Positions 23,355 to 33,238 of a stretch of 64,000 nt of DNA are shown here, piece by piece. Positions within the stretch are counted from its first letter, which is position 1. Each line of letters opens with the position of its first letter. Where the stretch lies: NCBI GenBank assembly GCA_017311315.1, contig CM029634.1:24965339-25029338 (forward strand). Direction: 5' to 3'. Made by a program: the position numbers and the translations under genes. The notes beneath the pieces were generated by a model. That model searched no databases. It was not told the DNA's origin and saw only the letters and a list, made by a program, of their open reading frames with translations. The stretch is from Dendrocalamus latiflorus (lineage: Eukaryota; Streptophyta; Magnoliopsida; Poales; Poaceae).

Positions 23355-23705
23355 AAAATGGTAGTACCGGCCTATGTAGTGTGGTACAACCGGAAATCGG
23401 TAGTAGCAGCATGTGTTGCACGGTATGACCGACAAGCGGTCAGACAAGCATGTGTTGCGCGGTTGGACCGGCCAGTAGTGGTACCAATTTATTCACAGTT
23501 TGTTTTTCTAGAGATTTACCATTTTGGGAGATTTGCTCTCTCTTAGAAAAAGATAGTTTCGCATGTGTGGAGCGGTACTACTGTTAAGCGGTAGTACCGG
23601 ACTTTGTGTGTCGGTACTACTGATTTTGCCTGTAACGGTTAGTTTTCTGACTGTTGCTGAGCGGAGCGGTATTACCGGACTTTTGCCTGTGGTATTACTG
23701 AAAAT
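23355..23705. repeat. cluster of near-palindromic GGTAGTACCGG motifs
   Basis: CGGTAGTACCGG, CGGTACTACTG, CGGTATTACCGG and variants recur about ten times, interleaved with GCATGTGTTGC(A/G)CGGT repeats. Each motif can pair with itself or a neighbour. Similar motifs are known to me from long Copia LTRs of grasses. Confidence 0.7.
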
Positions 23706-24475
23706 CATAATTTTTGTCCCGAACAGCTAGTTTTGATGTGCGGGGTATAAGACTCTAGGCGCTCAATTTCTTTCCTTTGAGCTAGTGTAAGGTTCTCCTC
23801 TCAATGGTGCATGTGTTGTATCTTGTGAGTAAGGAGACGCTCTAGATTGCATGTGTTGCATCTAGAGGTGGATTTTATATCCATTTGAGTTTGTGCATTC
23901 GGTTCACATGGTGAGAGTCTAGTAAGGGGTTTGACTTATTACTCTTAGAGTTTACCGACTCCTAGACGGTGTTGGAGGCGTCGTGCGCGATGATCTTCTC
24001 AAAGAAGGTTATGAAAAGGCCCAGCAAGTTGTGAAGGTTGGAGTTCACCTATCTGGAGCGGAAAAGACTTACCACTAGTGGATTGAGGTGTTTGGCTTAA
24101 TTCGTGAAGCTGGTCTAATTCGTTTGGGTTTACCTCAATGTAGACTAGAGGAGACTGGTAAGTCTCCGAACACCACGGTAAAAAGAAACCGTGTCAATTG
24201 TGATTTATTCTCTTGTGCTCAATTTACAATCAAGCAATTTACATTCATAGAATTAAATTGATTGCTTGTCATTCTATGATTGCAAACCTTTGACATAGAC
24301 TTAGATTGTTGGTGCACTTAGGTGAACCTAGTTGATTTATATCTTGTTTGTGCTAAACCAATTGAGTTACGCTTCTGCATTATATATTTGGTTTTAACCA
24401 AATAGAAATAAAATAAAGATTTTAAAACCTCCTATTCACCCCCACTTTAGTCTGCATCCTCGATCTTACACCATG

Positions 24476-25003
24476 GTACCCAGCCGCGTCGCTACATGTT
24501 CGCACTGCCTAGTTGCGCCACAGCCCGACCACACCGCCCCTCATCCACGTTGCTGCCTGGCCACACCTCCCAACCGCACCTCCGCCTGGCCATGCTGCCC
24601 AGCTACACCGCTACCCAACCACACCGCCCAGCCGCGCCGTGTGTCTAGCCTGTGTCGCGCCATCGGCCCACGCAGCCGTGCCGCACCTACAGCCCACGCT
24701 GCCACGCTGAATGCCTAGCCCGCGCCTAGTTGCAGCTGCCACTCTGTGCCCATTCGCCATCGCGCCAAGCGGCTACAGGCTGAGCTCCCCATGTGAAACG
24801 ATGAGAGAGAGGAAGACATGAGAAAGGAGACTCATACCTTTGGAATTAAAGCATGAGCAATGGGAAAGGATGTGGGAAGAGGAAGGTCTTAATTAGCCCT
24901 TAATGCCTGATTAAGGGAAGGTAATCAATACGGTTTAATTCTAATTGGAACAATCAAGGAGATTTTAAACACTATGATTACTTTCCAATTTCAGGGTGCT
25001 ACA
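24476..25003 (-). repeat. gypsy-type LTR fragment
   Basis: Read on the minus strand, it starts at 25003 with TGTAGCACCCTGAAATTG, which resembles the TGTAACACCC start common to rice gypsy LTRs, and continues into GC-rich sequence at about 24480-24790. Plus-strand frames there give Pro/His/Cys-rich translations of no known family, so I do not call them genes. Confidence 0.4.
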
Positions 25004-28000
25004 CCACTACTATTTTGAAGCAGCTTACCAAGACAGACATTTTGAACCAGCTTATCAGTATTCGGTTCATTCACACAAGTGTTTACACTAGGCCCAAAAA
25101 CCATAAGACACAGCCGTAAGTCATAAGCCGCAACCAAAAAGAACCCACCTGAAACGACCTACATTTTTGTCAAACTTTAATTAGCAATTACTTAATTAAT
25201 CATCCGTAAACAAATAATCAATAGCATTGTCATGTAAAATCAAGTCACAGTTAACCTCACAAAGAAGGTAAACAAAATTCGTAAAAGTCCCTGTCATACA
25301 AATTAGTTCACAAATATAGTATCTCATGATAACACAAGTATAATTACTTTACAAAAAAGAAAAATACTCAGATTACAACCCTGATAAAATACATGGATAA
25401 TAAAATACAAGGGACAAAATACATTTTGACTCTACAAAAGAGAACAAATCGAGTAAGAGTTAAGTGTTAGTAAAGTGTCATCATACTCAACCTTTCTTAT
25501 AGTATCTGTTCTTTTAGCTCACTGAGATACTAGGACCGTCCAAGGCTGATCAGTACCTCTCATTAATGTGGGGTTCATCATCCAACGAAATCAAAAATAA
25601 ACCAGCCTCAAACCACCATCAGATAGCCACAATCCAATACTGTACCTTTGGAAAGCCAACCAGTTGTAAGACGAACACACATGGCTAAAAGGATAGGCAA
25701 GCAGGCTATTGAAGGTATTTCCTCTTTTGGACAACCAAAGGCGTGCCATATCTAGTAAGCCATAAGTGGGTTACAACTAACAGCGCATAACCTTAGCCAA
25801 TACAAGCTAGTACCAGTAAATGATCACCTGAGGACCCTCCACCCCCACATCCAGCCAATAAGAGCCCAATAGCACATCCCAGCCAGGCAAGGACCAATGA
25901 GAGATTGACGACAACAAGAGACAATCGAGTGATAAGAGAGGCCAAGGCTAAGGCCAAACCAAGCCACAGCTAGAGAGAGAGCCAGCATTCCCCTCTCTTC
26001 TTAACCAAGCAAACTAACACAAAGATAAGCCATTTCCACTCCCTCTTAGTTCACCTCTCCTAGTCCATCCCATTCCTCACCAAGGCAATAGGCAACCACA
26101 GAGGGAAAGTAGAGAGAGGAAGCCAGGCAAAAGAGTGAGAAAGGCACTTCTCCATTGACCAAAGCAACCAGCAGCCATGGCCGAACGCCACCACCATTCC
26201 CCATCTCATTCCTTCCCCCAAATCCATCCGCATTGCCATTCAATCGGCCACAACAAGAGAAGCAACACGGCAAGGGGAACAAACTGGCCAAGCTACAACC
26301 ACCAGGAGGGAGAACACAGCCAAGGGAGACTAGCCAGCTAAGACACATGCTAAGGAGGAGAAGGGACCAGCCACCATAAGCACCAGGAAGTCAAGACAAT
26401 GACTAGTGAAGTCAAGTGGCGATTTCTTCACAAACCCAACCAACCAACAATAGGCAAGGTAGTTACAACCCCATCCTAACTTTTGCTAGTGCTTCATAGG
26501 AATCACACTAGGTGAACTAACCATGCACAGAGGAGCAATCCAACAATAATAATAGCACGAATCGAACCATCTCAGAGCAGAGGGGATGAGTAGAGAGGGG
26601 AAAGTATACTGGAGGAGAGGTCGTTGTGGTGACGACGCACCACCATCGGCCAACCATGCGCACCCAATAGCCACCCTGCGCTCCCTGACACACGGAAAAG
26701 CCTTGAGCCCCACCGTAGAAAGCCAAGATAGCATACCGCCACCGCCCTCACCATGCATACACAAGGATCATCTCAAATCACAAATCATAGAAATCAAAAT
26801 CATGAACTAGGGGAAAGTGAAATAAAAGGGGGAGGGATTTGTGCTAAGGGAAGCCGATGAGCAGGGAGGCCGGGCTAGAGGAGTTGAGGCAGGTGACCGG
26901 AGGGGAGGGGCATTGGAGCCAAGGGTCAGTGGCAGGGGAGGTGAGCAAGAGGGAGATCGAGGGCTGACGGTCTGGTGTAGGCACACTGGAAGCCAGAGGC
27001 CGGTGGGGAGCGATGCCAGAGAAGGAAGGGGGCGACACCAGAGGAAGTTGGCATCAGGTGAAGCAAGAGCCAAGAAATGGAGTGAGAGAAGAGCAAAAAT
27101 GGGGAAGAAGAGATAGAGAAGAAGAGATAAGGCAGGGGAGGAAGACCCATTGAATGTCCACAAGCGATTCGGTTGTAACGCCACACGTTTTTAGCTAATC
27201 TAATTGGCGTAATTAGCATTAAAAATAGTGATTAAGTGGCCAAATTAGCGTTAAGGATCAATTCTCTAAGTAATGGTTATCGCAGTAATTCAAATCAATC
27301 GTTGCAATTAAACAAAATAACAAGTCATATTGCAAATCAAAATGTAATTATTTATTATCAATAATTCACAAGTACAATACAGAGAGTCAATTACAAATGT
27401 GAATTCATCTCATACATATCCATTTGCATCTAGATCAACAGAGAAGAAATTACATTCGGATTAATATACATTCTCATTTGTACATCAACACTAAATGAAA
27501 GGGGTGAAGTTACATATATAACATTTCATACAATAGAATTCGCTGATGAACCAACACCACACCGCTAATTCTTTTGTGAGCAACTCAGTAATTAAGATAC
27601 CAAAAAAGATAGGACAAAAGAACAAATAAAAATAAGCAAAAAAGGAAAGGAGAGAGATATTATCATCAGAGCCCTAGAGGTTAAGTTCAGGCAGGGCAGT
27701 CCGTTCACGAAGATACCTGACCGTCCGAGGGTCAGTCGGCACCTCTCACAACCATAGCGTCATCACTCGACATACACAACCTAAAATATATTCAAAAGAC
27801 TATAGCTACCAGCCAACAGTAACCCAGTCACCAAAATTCCCTTATGAAGTCCACATGGCAACAAGAAATCCAGCAAGGCCCTTCTAGGCGCCACCGCCAT
27901 AGTAAAGCCAACACAACACCCTCCAGAAGGCACAACACGGTAGCTTTGGACAACATGGCCATAAGAAAAAGAGCACATACAACCAGTTGAGTAGAAGAGA

Positions 28001-29460
28001 AGGGAGAAGAAAGCCCACGGCACCAGCAAGTCATTCCTTTCATCCATTCCCATCCCAAACCCTCAAAACTCCACAGCCACAGAGCATCAACCACCGCAAG
28101 ACAATTAGGGTAAGCCGACCAGGAGCAAGAAGCCAACAAGAAGCCAGACCGTAGGCCACAAAACCGTCAACCCTAGGAGGAGGTCACCACCAATCGGCAC
28201 ACAAGCAACCAAGAAAGCGATCACCAAGCACAAGTCTCCATCCTTCCGAAAGCAACCCAACAATCAACCGACAAAGGTAGCCCACCACCCATCCATAGCA
28301 ACAGCATCACTTTCTTAAGATTAAACCATGCATGCCCATAGCCAATAAGCAAGCAATTGGGTAGAGAAATAGAGGGGAAGGAGCAAAAGTACCGAGAAGG
28401 TGAGCTACCGGGGTGTAGGGTGAACTCTACGCACCCAACGGCCGTACCATGCTCCTCGGTGCATCGCATAACCTCGAGCCCCGCCATAGCCACCGAACAA
28501 TCACACTCAGTTGAATCCAAGAATCAAAAAGGGCAAATCAAAATTTACCAGGAACTCAAGTAAATCGAGAGAGGGAGAGGGGTAGGAGAAGATCATAGGA
28601 GTAAAGGGGGAGGACGAGGAGATGGATCGGAGCTAGCGGGTAGTAGCCCCGACATAAAGATGACCTAGGGTTACCAGTGATGGTGCGTCAAGCTTGGGCG
28701 GCAAAGAGCCGAAGTCGGCAAGGGGCTAGAGGAGTTAGCGTAGAGGGGAACTGGTGGCGCTTACCGAGAGCGCAGCCAAGGGGAGGCACCGGCGACGGTG
28801 AGACCATGAGACGGTGTGAGGGCGGTGGAGCAGCGGCTCGGAGCTGAGCCCAAGGGAGGAGGCGTAGGGCCAGAAGCCAGAGGCAGAGGCGCCAGGGCTA
28901 AAGAGGGGCCGAGGCGGCGCAACACCGAGGGGCTGGAGGCGCGGTGCCAAGGAGGAGATCCTGATTGGGTGTAAGGAGAGCAGGAGCCAGGAGAGAGAAG
29001 TGATGGGGAGAAATGAGAGGAGCTGGCCGGGTGGAAAAGAAAAGGAGAAAAAGAAGAAAAAGAAAATATTTAGGAACACTCGGTGAAATGTATCAATCTC
29101 GCCACGTAATTGTTCTTCATAATTAAATAAATTAATTAGGGGTTCCAAGAACTATGTAATTAAATCATAGCCACATAAAATAATAGAGATTCATTTCAAA
29201 ATTATCCGAGACTTTAGCATAAATCCTCCATGCTGATTTAATACTCTTGAATTCCTACGCACTTAAATAACGTCAGTTGAATAATGCCAATTGGTAGCTA
29301 ACAATTAAAATAAATAAGAAACCCTAGGAGTCCATTCATAAGCAAAGTGAAAATCTAGAAATCACGTAGGAATGCTTTAGTATAATTCACTCATTTATTT
29401 ATGCCATATTATCTCTTCGACGCCATAGATTAAACCCTAGTACTCATAAAACTTGCAGGT
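25004..29460. repeat. non-coding region with two diverged copies of one repeat
   Basis: About 25500-26800 and about 27690-28640 share colinear elements: a GACCGTCC block, then GTCAGT-CACCTCTCA-like sequence (25530 and 27715), then AACCATGC and GCGCACCCAA-like blocks, then CTTGAGCCCCACCGTAG against CTCGAGCCCCGCCATAG (26701 and 28472). TGTAACGCCACACG at about 27174 resembles an LTR end. Purine-rich stretches at 26840-27140 and 28560-29060 give long antisense frames, which I regard as compositional. No protein family was recognised. The segment is probably non-autonomous gypsy LTR or UTR material. Confidence 0.4.
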
Positions 29461-31150
29461 GAGGTACCAGGTCTTAAGAGGGAATTGTATCAGGGTAGTG
29501 TGGAGACTCAAAGCTTTCTATTAGACTTAGGAAAGCATTCCTTTGAGCAACTATCCAGAGTATATTCTGTAAAACAAGTATTTCTATATTAATTTAGTGT
29601 CACCTTGCATCAAAGAAGTGGAAAATATCTAAATCGAGGAAAGGCTATAAGAAAGAAGATAAAAGAGATAGCTGGCAACTGACAAAGCAGTTGACCACTT
29701 AGATTAAATAAGGTGGGCAGATGTCACCTTGGTAGGTAACAGAGAGGCAGGTAGGGACCTTTGTATAAGAATATAATATAAGTAGTTACAAACTTTATCT
29801 GTATGAACAGACTATACTAACCGTATCAACCAACATTTCATCTAAAGACAGACAGAATTAGTAATTCTATCAAAGTTATTATATTCTCCACATAGGTAAG
29901 TATTAATTAGGGGAGGAACCCACAAGAGTCGGACCAGCACCAGAGTGGGGGATCCACAGCCGCAAGGACCCAGAACTGGTAAGTAGGCTAGAAATGGGGG
30001 ATGCGGATCGCATGAACCCAGAACTAGTCAGATACCAGATGGGGTACACAAAGATAATATATTACATAGTTGGGTGTTAGTTGAGGGTCAGAAACCACCC
30101 CAGCCAATGGCTATGTCGCTTTTGGTAGGTTTGGGTGAGGGTGGCACACCGCCTTAGGTTGCCGACTGAGAGTAGCCAGGAGGAGATATAATATGTTGAA
30201 ATAGATATAAAAGTTCTGTACTCTGATCTGGCACCGCATCAGAGTGATGATAGGTAAAGTGGTACAAGCTTGCACAATGCTATACAAATCATGAATTCAT
30301 GCCTGTCTTCGAGAAAAGAGAATTATGAAAATTTATGAGGATTTTAGCTATTCATAGAATGTTCAATAGTTTTTCAAAATAATAAATCTGAAATCTTTCA
30401 CAACTAAAACCATTATTTTCTATGAATCTGAGAATGAGACTGAGCATAAAAATGAGAGATGGCAATAGAGGTGGAATAGGATCATATAATGCATATTTAT
30501 TATATAAGCTTGTTGAATACTTTGTACTCACATTTGCTATTATTTTCTTTGTTAAAGGAGAGTCAATGGGGATCTGGTGGGGATGAGGCCTCTACAGAGG
30601 AGACCTACTCCCAGTGAGAGGGAGGTTGTACTGAGACCGAGCCGTACGAGGGTCACATCGTATATAAGGACTGGGATGACTAGAGACCTAGGAGCAACTC
30701 AGACTCTACCACTAGGGTACTTGTGCTATTAGTGTATTGTATTTGTATTCTCTCTCTGGTATAATTAGAGTTCTGAACTAGACTCTCTTTCCTGATATTG
30801 TAATATCTTAACTGGATAAGTTGTATGAAAATTTAGCCCTATGTGGCGATGTGAATGTATGTAATCTTCTATCTCTAATGATTGTTCTGCTGCAACACTC
30901 TGATAGGTTTATTATTCATTAAAGTGATGTTTTATCAACCAAAATGAATAATAATATGTTAACTAGCATTATTACTACATGATAATAGCGCTGGTCGTCT
31001 CATAAACCCTGTCTCAAAAAGACATTTCGTTTGAAAGCTAGATATTATAGAAAAAACTTTTTTTGCATCGAGAAAGAAAGCAGAAATTTGCCAGAATGGT
31101 TTTTGGCGGCCATGGCGTTTGTGCTTGCGTGAGGGTAAAATCCATCTAGG
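29461..31150 (+). repeat. non-coding retroelement-like sequence flanking the MULE
   Basis: There is no open frame of interest. TTGAGTACTTTGTACTCAC-like sequence near 30514 also occurs near 54824 (plus) and 58590 (minus) in similar contexts, so this is a dispersed family. The part from about 30970 to 31160 probably belongs to the same retroelement LTR that resumes after the MULE at 36688. Confidence 0.4.
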
Positions 31151-31160
31151 ATTGGTTAGC
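31151..31160 (+). repeat. MULE target-site duplication, left copy
   Basis: ATTGGTTAGC is identical to 36678-36687. Confidence 0.95.
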
Positions 31161-31304
31161 GAATTTTTTTGTACGGATAATCCATTTTTTATTCAAAAAT
31201 ACATAAATATATCCGCGAGAAATTTTTTACAAAAATAGGCTTCAGTCGCCCCCCCCCATTGGGCGACTGCCACCTTTCGCCCAACCGGGAGGCGACACAA
31301 TTTT
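31161..31304 (+). repeat. MULE terminal inverted repeat, left
   Basis: It is the reverse complement of 36536-36677, with differences mainly in T and C run lengths plus a few substitutions. The inner third contains a C-run (31250-31258) and the first GGGCGACTG motif. Confidence 0.93.
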
Positions 31305-31430
31305 TGTCGCTCTACGTTCGAGCGACTACAATCAGTCGCTTTCCTATTGGGCGACTGTCATGCAGTCGCCCAATGGATGGGCGACTAAAAGCGCAGTCGC
31401 CTAATGGATGGGCGACTGTACTCAGTCCCC
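31245..31430. repeat. left subterminal CAGTCGCCC/GGGCGACTG hairpin array
   Basis: Eight alternating forward and reverse copies of a CAGTCGCCC-type motif form small potential hairpins, for example CAGTCGCCCAATGG followed by ATGGGCGACT. The array starts inside the inverted repeat and continues about 125 bp beyond it. Confidence 0.9.
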
Positions 31431-31841
31431 GTGATTTTGTAGAGTTTTGTCAATTTTGTAGTTTTAAACTGGAAAAAATTTGGTATAGTTGTAATAAAAG
31501 TTTATGTTTATTGTATGTTGTAGGTGCATTAAAAATTTTGGGAAATTTTTTTAAGAACAATTGACTGTAGAACGTTTGATATATACATTGGTAAGTGATA
31601 TTTTCATGTTTCTGAGAATTAGTTTACGAAGAGAACAGGTATGTTAGTATTGTTAAATGACTTGCTATCTGAATCATTAAATGCGAATAGACGAGATAAT
31701 AACCTTATGTGAATAGAAATAAACTTCATAATACAGTTGGGAGTAACATGCCGCGTACAATTTTAGTACATGCATAACATATAGCATGATATGCGACTAA
31801 CCCACCCAACTGCTCCTGCCACCTACTGTGTGGATCGGGGG

Positions 31842-32588
31842 TCACTTTCCCTTCCTCGCCCGCTCAGCGTTGAACTCCTCCGCGGCCTCTTTTGCCTTAG
31901 CCGCAATTTCCCTCTTTCTCTCGCGAGCCTCCCGCTCCCTACGGGTGCACGCTTCGAGATGAGCTTGTGTCTCGCGTTGTATACGCAGGGTGTGCTCGTT
32001 CTTGCGGCGCTCCTCCTCCAACAACTCCTTCTCCTTTGTGACATTCCACTCCTCGAAGTCGAGGGTCCATTGGTCCGCAGGGTGGATCTCAAGATCGATC
32101 CATTTGCGGTAGCCACATAGGGGCTCTGGAGACTGTAAAAAACAAAGATATTGTTAGTGCGTGTTGTGAAGGAGAAAAGGTAGGGGGAAACGGTGCATGT
32201 GGTCGTTACCGGCTGCCGATAGGTTGCGATGTCAAAACGACGGTTGGGGTAGTCACTGGAGTAGTTTGCGCAACCCCAGTAACGCATACCTAGACTGATG
32301 CGGTGCTTAGACTTGAAGAACTTGCACACGTCCCCGCACCAACAAAGGGGAGGTGTCTCCCCCTCAGGTGGTAGTTGTGGCGAATGCTCGGTGGGGACGT
32401 CCGGAATGGGGTTGTTGCTACGCGGGCGCTCTGGGGGGACCTTTCATCGTAGCACGATGGACTTGTTCTACCCGGGCTTGTATAGCCCTTATTTTCTCAT
32501 CGCGGGCGGCAGCTGACCGTGCTATGTCACGGGTCTCCTCCCAATCCTTCACCATCTTATCCCATTGCTTTTTCTTGCCTTTGTCCAT
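31842..32588 (-). pseudogene. second MULE gene: GRF-type zinc finger plus coiled coil
   Basis: Exon 1 runs 32588-32210 and exon 2 runs 32132-31842, with a 77-bp GT-AG intron in phase 0. The protein would be about 220 aa. It starts MDKGKKKQWDKMVKDWEE, a basic/helical region. A Pro-rich linker follows, then a GRF-like finger (PLCWCGDVCKF, then GMRYWGCANY), a conserved PLCGYRKWIDLE after the intron, and a long charged coiled coil (LLEEERRKNEHTL to AKEAAEEFNAERARKGK). One apparent 1-nt frameshift lies near 32440, by a G-run, between the N-terminal part and the linker; otherwise the frame is open. It lies behind the transposase gene on the same strand, like an accessory gene. It may be an element-encoded helper or a captured host gene. 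The function is unknown to me. Confidence 0.7.
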
Positions 32589-32729
32589 CCCGGTGGGGTG
32601 AGGGAAGCGCGGTGTAGTATGGGGTTTGGATGTGCAATATTTGCTGGGAAATGGAATGCACACCAATTTATAGGGTCCGTTTTGTCTCTACCCCTATGTG
32701 TAAAGCTGGTCCGCGTGGTCGTAGCAATG

Positions 32730-33025
32730 AGCAAAGCTGCCCTGTTTTGTCATCTCACTGAGTAAAGCTGACCTCTTTTTGTCATGTCATGTCACTGAGC
32801 AAAACTGACCTCTTTTGTCATGTGTGTGCAGAAAGCAGCCCTGTTTTGTTATCACTCTGAGCAAAGCCGCCCTCTCTTGTCATCTCACTGAGCAAAGCTG
32901 CCCTGTCTTGTCATGTCACTGCGCAAAGCTGCCCTGTCTTGTCATGTCACTGCGCAAAACTGCCCTCTTTTGTCATCTCACTGAGCAAAGTTGCCCTCTC
33001 TTGTCATGTGTGTGCAGAAAGCAAT
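32730..33025. repeat. 31-bp satellite between the two MULE genes
   Basis: Nine to ten units have a core GCAAAGCTGCCCTGTCTTGT followed by CATGTCACT. Starts are near 32731, 32762, 32799, 32830, 32861, 32892, 32923, 32954 and 32985, mostly exactly 31 bp apart. It ends about 140 bp upstream of the start codon of the GRF gene, so it occupies that gene's promoter position. Confidence 0.93.
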
Positions 33026-33238
33026 TCTCCATGTGGGTGCCACGAGTCTCTTTTGGCATATAGGCAATGAGGGGTATGTGTTGTTCTCCATGTGGGTGCT
33101 ATCGCATTTTAACGAACAGCAAATACATCTAGTAAGTAAGCAATACTAAGCTACCAGCACAACACCAACTACATTACAGAAAAGGGATATAACATACAAG
33201 TTTTACAAATGGTACATGAAATTTAGCATGCATTGCAA

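Larger units (their letters stand above)
22040..24475 (+). mobile_element. SIRE/Maximus-like Copia LTR sequence (probable solo or truncated LTR)
   Basis: It begins near a TTTTGGAGATAATGACAAA-type sequence and ends CTATTCACCCCCACTTTAG followed by a CATCCTCGATC-like stretch. I recognise both as typical of long SIRE/Maximus-class LTR ends in grasses. Inside are a two-copy repeat (GACAAATGCAATTGT at about 22060 and 22132), a 65-bp satellite and a GGTAGTACCGG cluster. No gag or pol coding sequence adjoins it. The boundaries are estimates, and a matching partner LTR is not in the window. Confidence 0.5.

Noticed and set aside
26807..29148. Antisense open frames of 90-137 codons
   Set aside because: They lie in purine-rich repeat DNA and give Leu/Ser/Pro-rich low-complexity products with no family signature.
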